From IMG/VR virus record IMGVR_UViG_3300033148_007527, positions 1 through 47,691 of that record: DNA of 47,691 nt; one strand, given 5' to 3'. Below are positions 47,406-47,691 of the stretch, piece after piece. Under the pieces are notes generated by a model, which had not been told where the DNA came from, ran no database searches, and saw only the letters and a program-made list of their open reading frames with translations. How positions within the stretch are numbered: the stretch's first letter is position 1; every line of letters begins with the position of its first letter. The DNA comes from a virus. A program made the translations under genes and the position numbers.

Positions 47406-47691
47406 TCATTCTCTTATAATTGAAAAAACATCCTGATCAAATAACAGTTTACTTGAAATTCCGGTTTTTCGCAATGTACCTTCCTTAAGGAAGCCTAGTT
47501 TAATTAGGAACCTACTCAGTCCATTGCAAGAAATAGGAATAACTACTTCAAGTCTCTGTAAATCATAGCTGTACATAAGATCTAAAATACCTTTCTTAAC
47601 ACTCTTAAAATCTTTAATAACTTTTGAAGACCAAAAAGCCCCATGAAGTCTTGCAGATCTTCCAACCTGAAGATGAGTTAATCTTGCATAT
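47406..47691 (-). CDS. GNAT-family acetyltransferase-like protein (3' part)
   Basis: The remaining C-terminal part of the GNAT-like protein that begins at 299 and crosses the circle junction. Bases 47578-47691 duplicate 1-114, so 47406-47577 is the unique part. It contains YSYDLQRLEVVIPI and NGLSRFLIKLGFLKEGTLRK, the strand and final helix of the acetyl-CoA-binding fold. The stop TGA is at 47406-47408, followed 14 bases later by ATG 47391 with AGGAGG between them. Confidence 0.75.
   Translation of the reverse strand, partial: YARLTHLQVGRSARLHGAFWSSKVIKDFKSVKKGILDLMYSYDLQRLEVVIPISCNGLSRFLIKLGFLKEGTLRKTGISSKLLFDQDVFSIIRE
47578..47691. repeat. Terminal direct repeat, second copy
   Basis: Identical to 1-114. 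It lies within the GNAT-like gene and marks the circle junction. Confidence 0.95.

Overview
The window is an essentially complete, AT-rich genome of a tailed phage with a short-tail (podovirus-like) gene set. Bases 1-114 recur exactly at 47578-47691, and a GNAT-like acetyltransferase gene reads through that junction in frame, so the molecule closes into a 47577-base circle (a circularly permuted or circularly assembled genome, opened inside a gene). Nearly every gene has a GGAGG-type ribosome binding site, and the promoters I can see are TTGACA/TATAAT-like. This fits a host with sigma70-type transcription but does not identify it. I see no integrase, excisionase or phage RNA polymerase, so a lytic lifestyle is the simplest reading.

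Layout. A divergent promoter region near 16.9-17.0 kb splits the genome. Leftward (minus strand), from 16840 down through the circle junction and on to 39442, lies the virion module: putative small terminase, DUF4406-like protein, large terminase, portal (its 3' end overlapped by another gene), scaffold-like protein, decoration-like protein, major capsid protein followed by its own terminator, head and neck proteins, membrane proteins, head-tail adaptor, fibres, a holin plus C39-type peptidase, tail nozzle, GNAT protein, and three internal or ejection proteins, the last of 1698 residues. It ends in a minus-strand terminator at 39431-39462 that faces the end of the rightward operon.

Rightward (plus strand): two small coiled-coil genes (17062-17516); an AT-rich, repeat-rich gene-free segment that looks like a replication origin or control region (17517-18240); a run of small accessory genes ending in a helix-turn-helix protein and a strong terminator (18241-21479); a 2.4-kb RNA-dense locus (21626-23898); then a long operon of tightly overlapping small genes carrying the replication and recombination set: GroES-like co-chaperonin, RecB-like nuclease, Sak4-like ATPase, acidic-tailed ssDNA-binding protein, a uracil-DNA-glycosylase/family A DNA polymerase fusion, a DUF3987-type helicase-like protein and a double-HTH protein.

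The most unusual part is the RNA locus. It has its own strong promoter and holds a compact folded RNA with a terminator (21662-21870), a tRNA-shaped gene with a giant variable arm and no usable anticodon (21875-22020), a structured element (22024-22197) whose core recurs in a second copy (23337-23565), a Gln(UUG)-like tRNA with atypical details, a terminator/antiterminator leader before one protein gene, a 19-codon remnant resembling the start of a cytosine methyltransferase, and another tRNA-shaped gene with an enlarged anticodon arm (23659-23740). In the two related elements, removing an insert leaves a perfect T-arm. I infer a cluster of tRNA-like RNAs that could act as processing signals, decoys or parts of a large ornate RNA. 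No function is proven.
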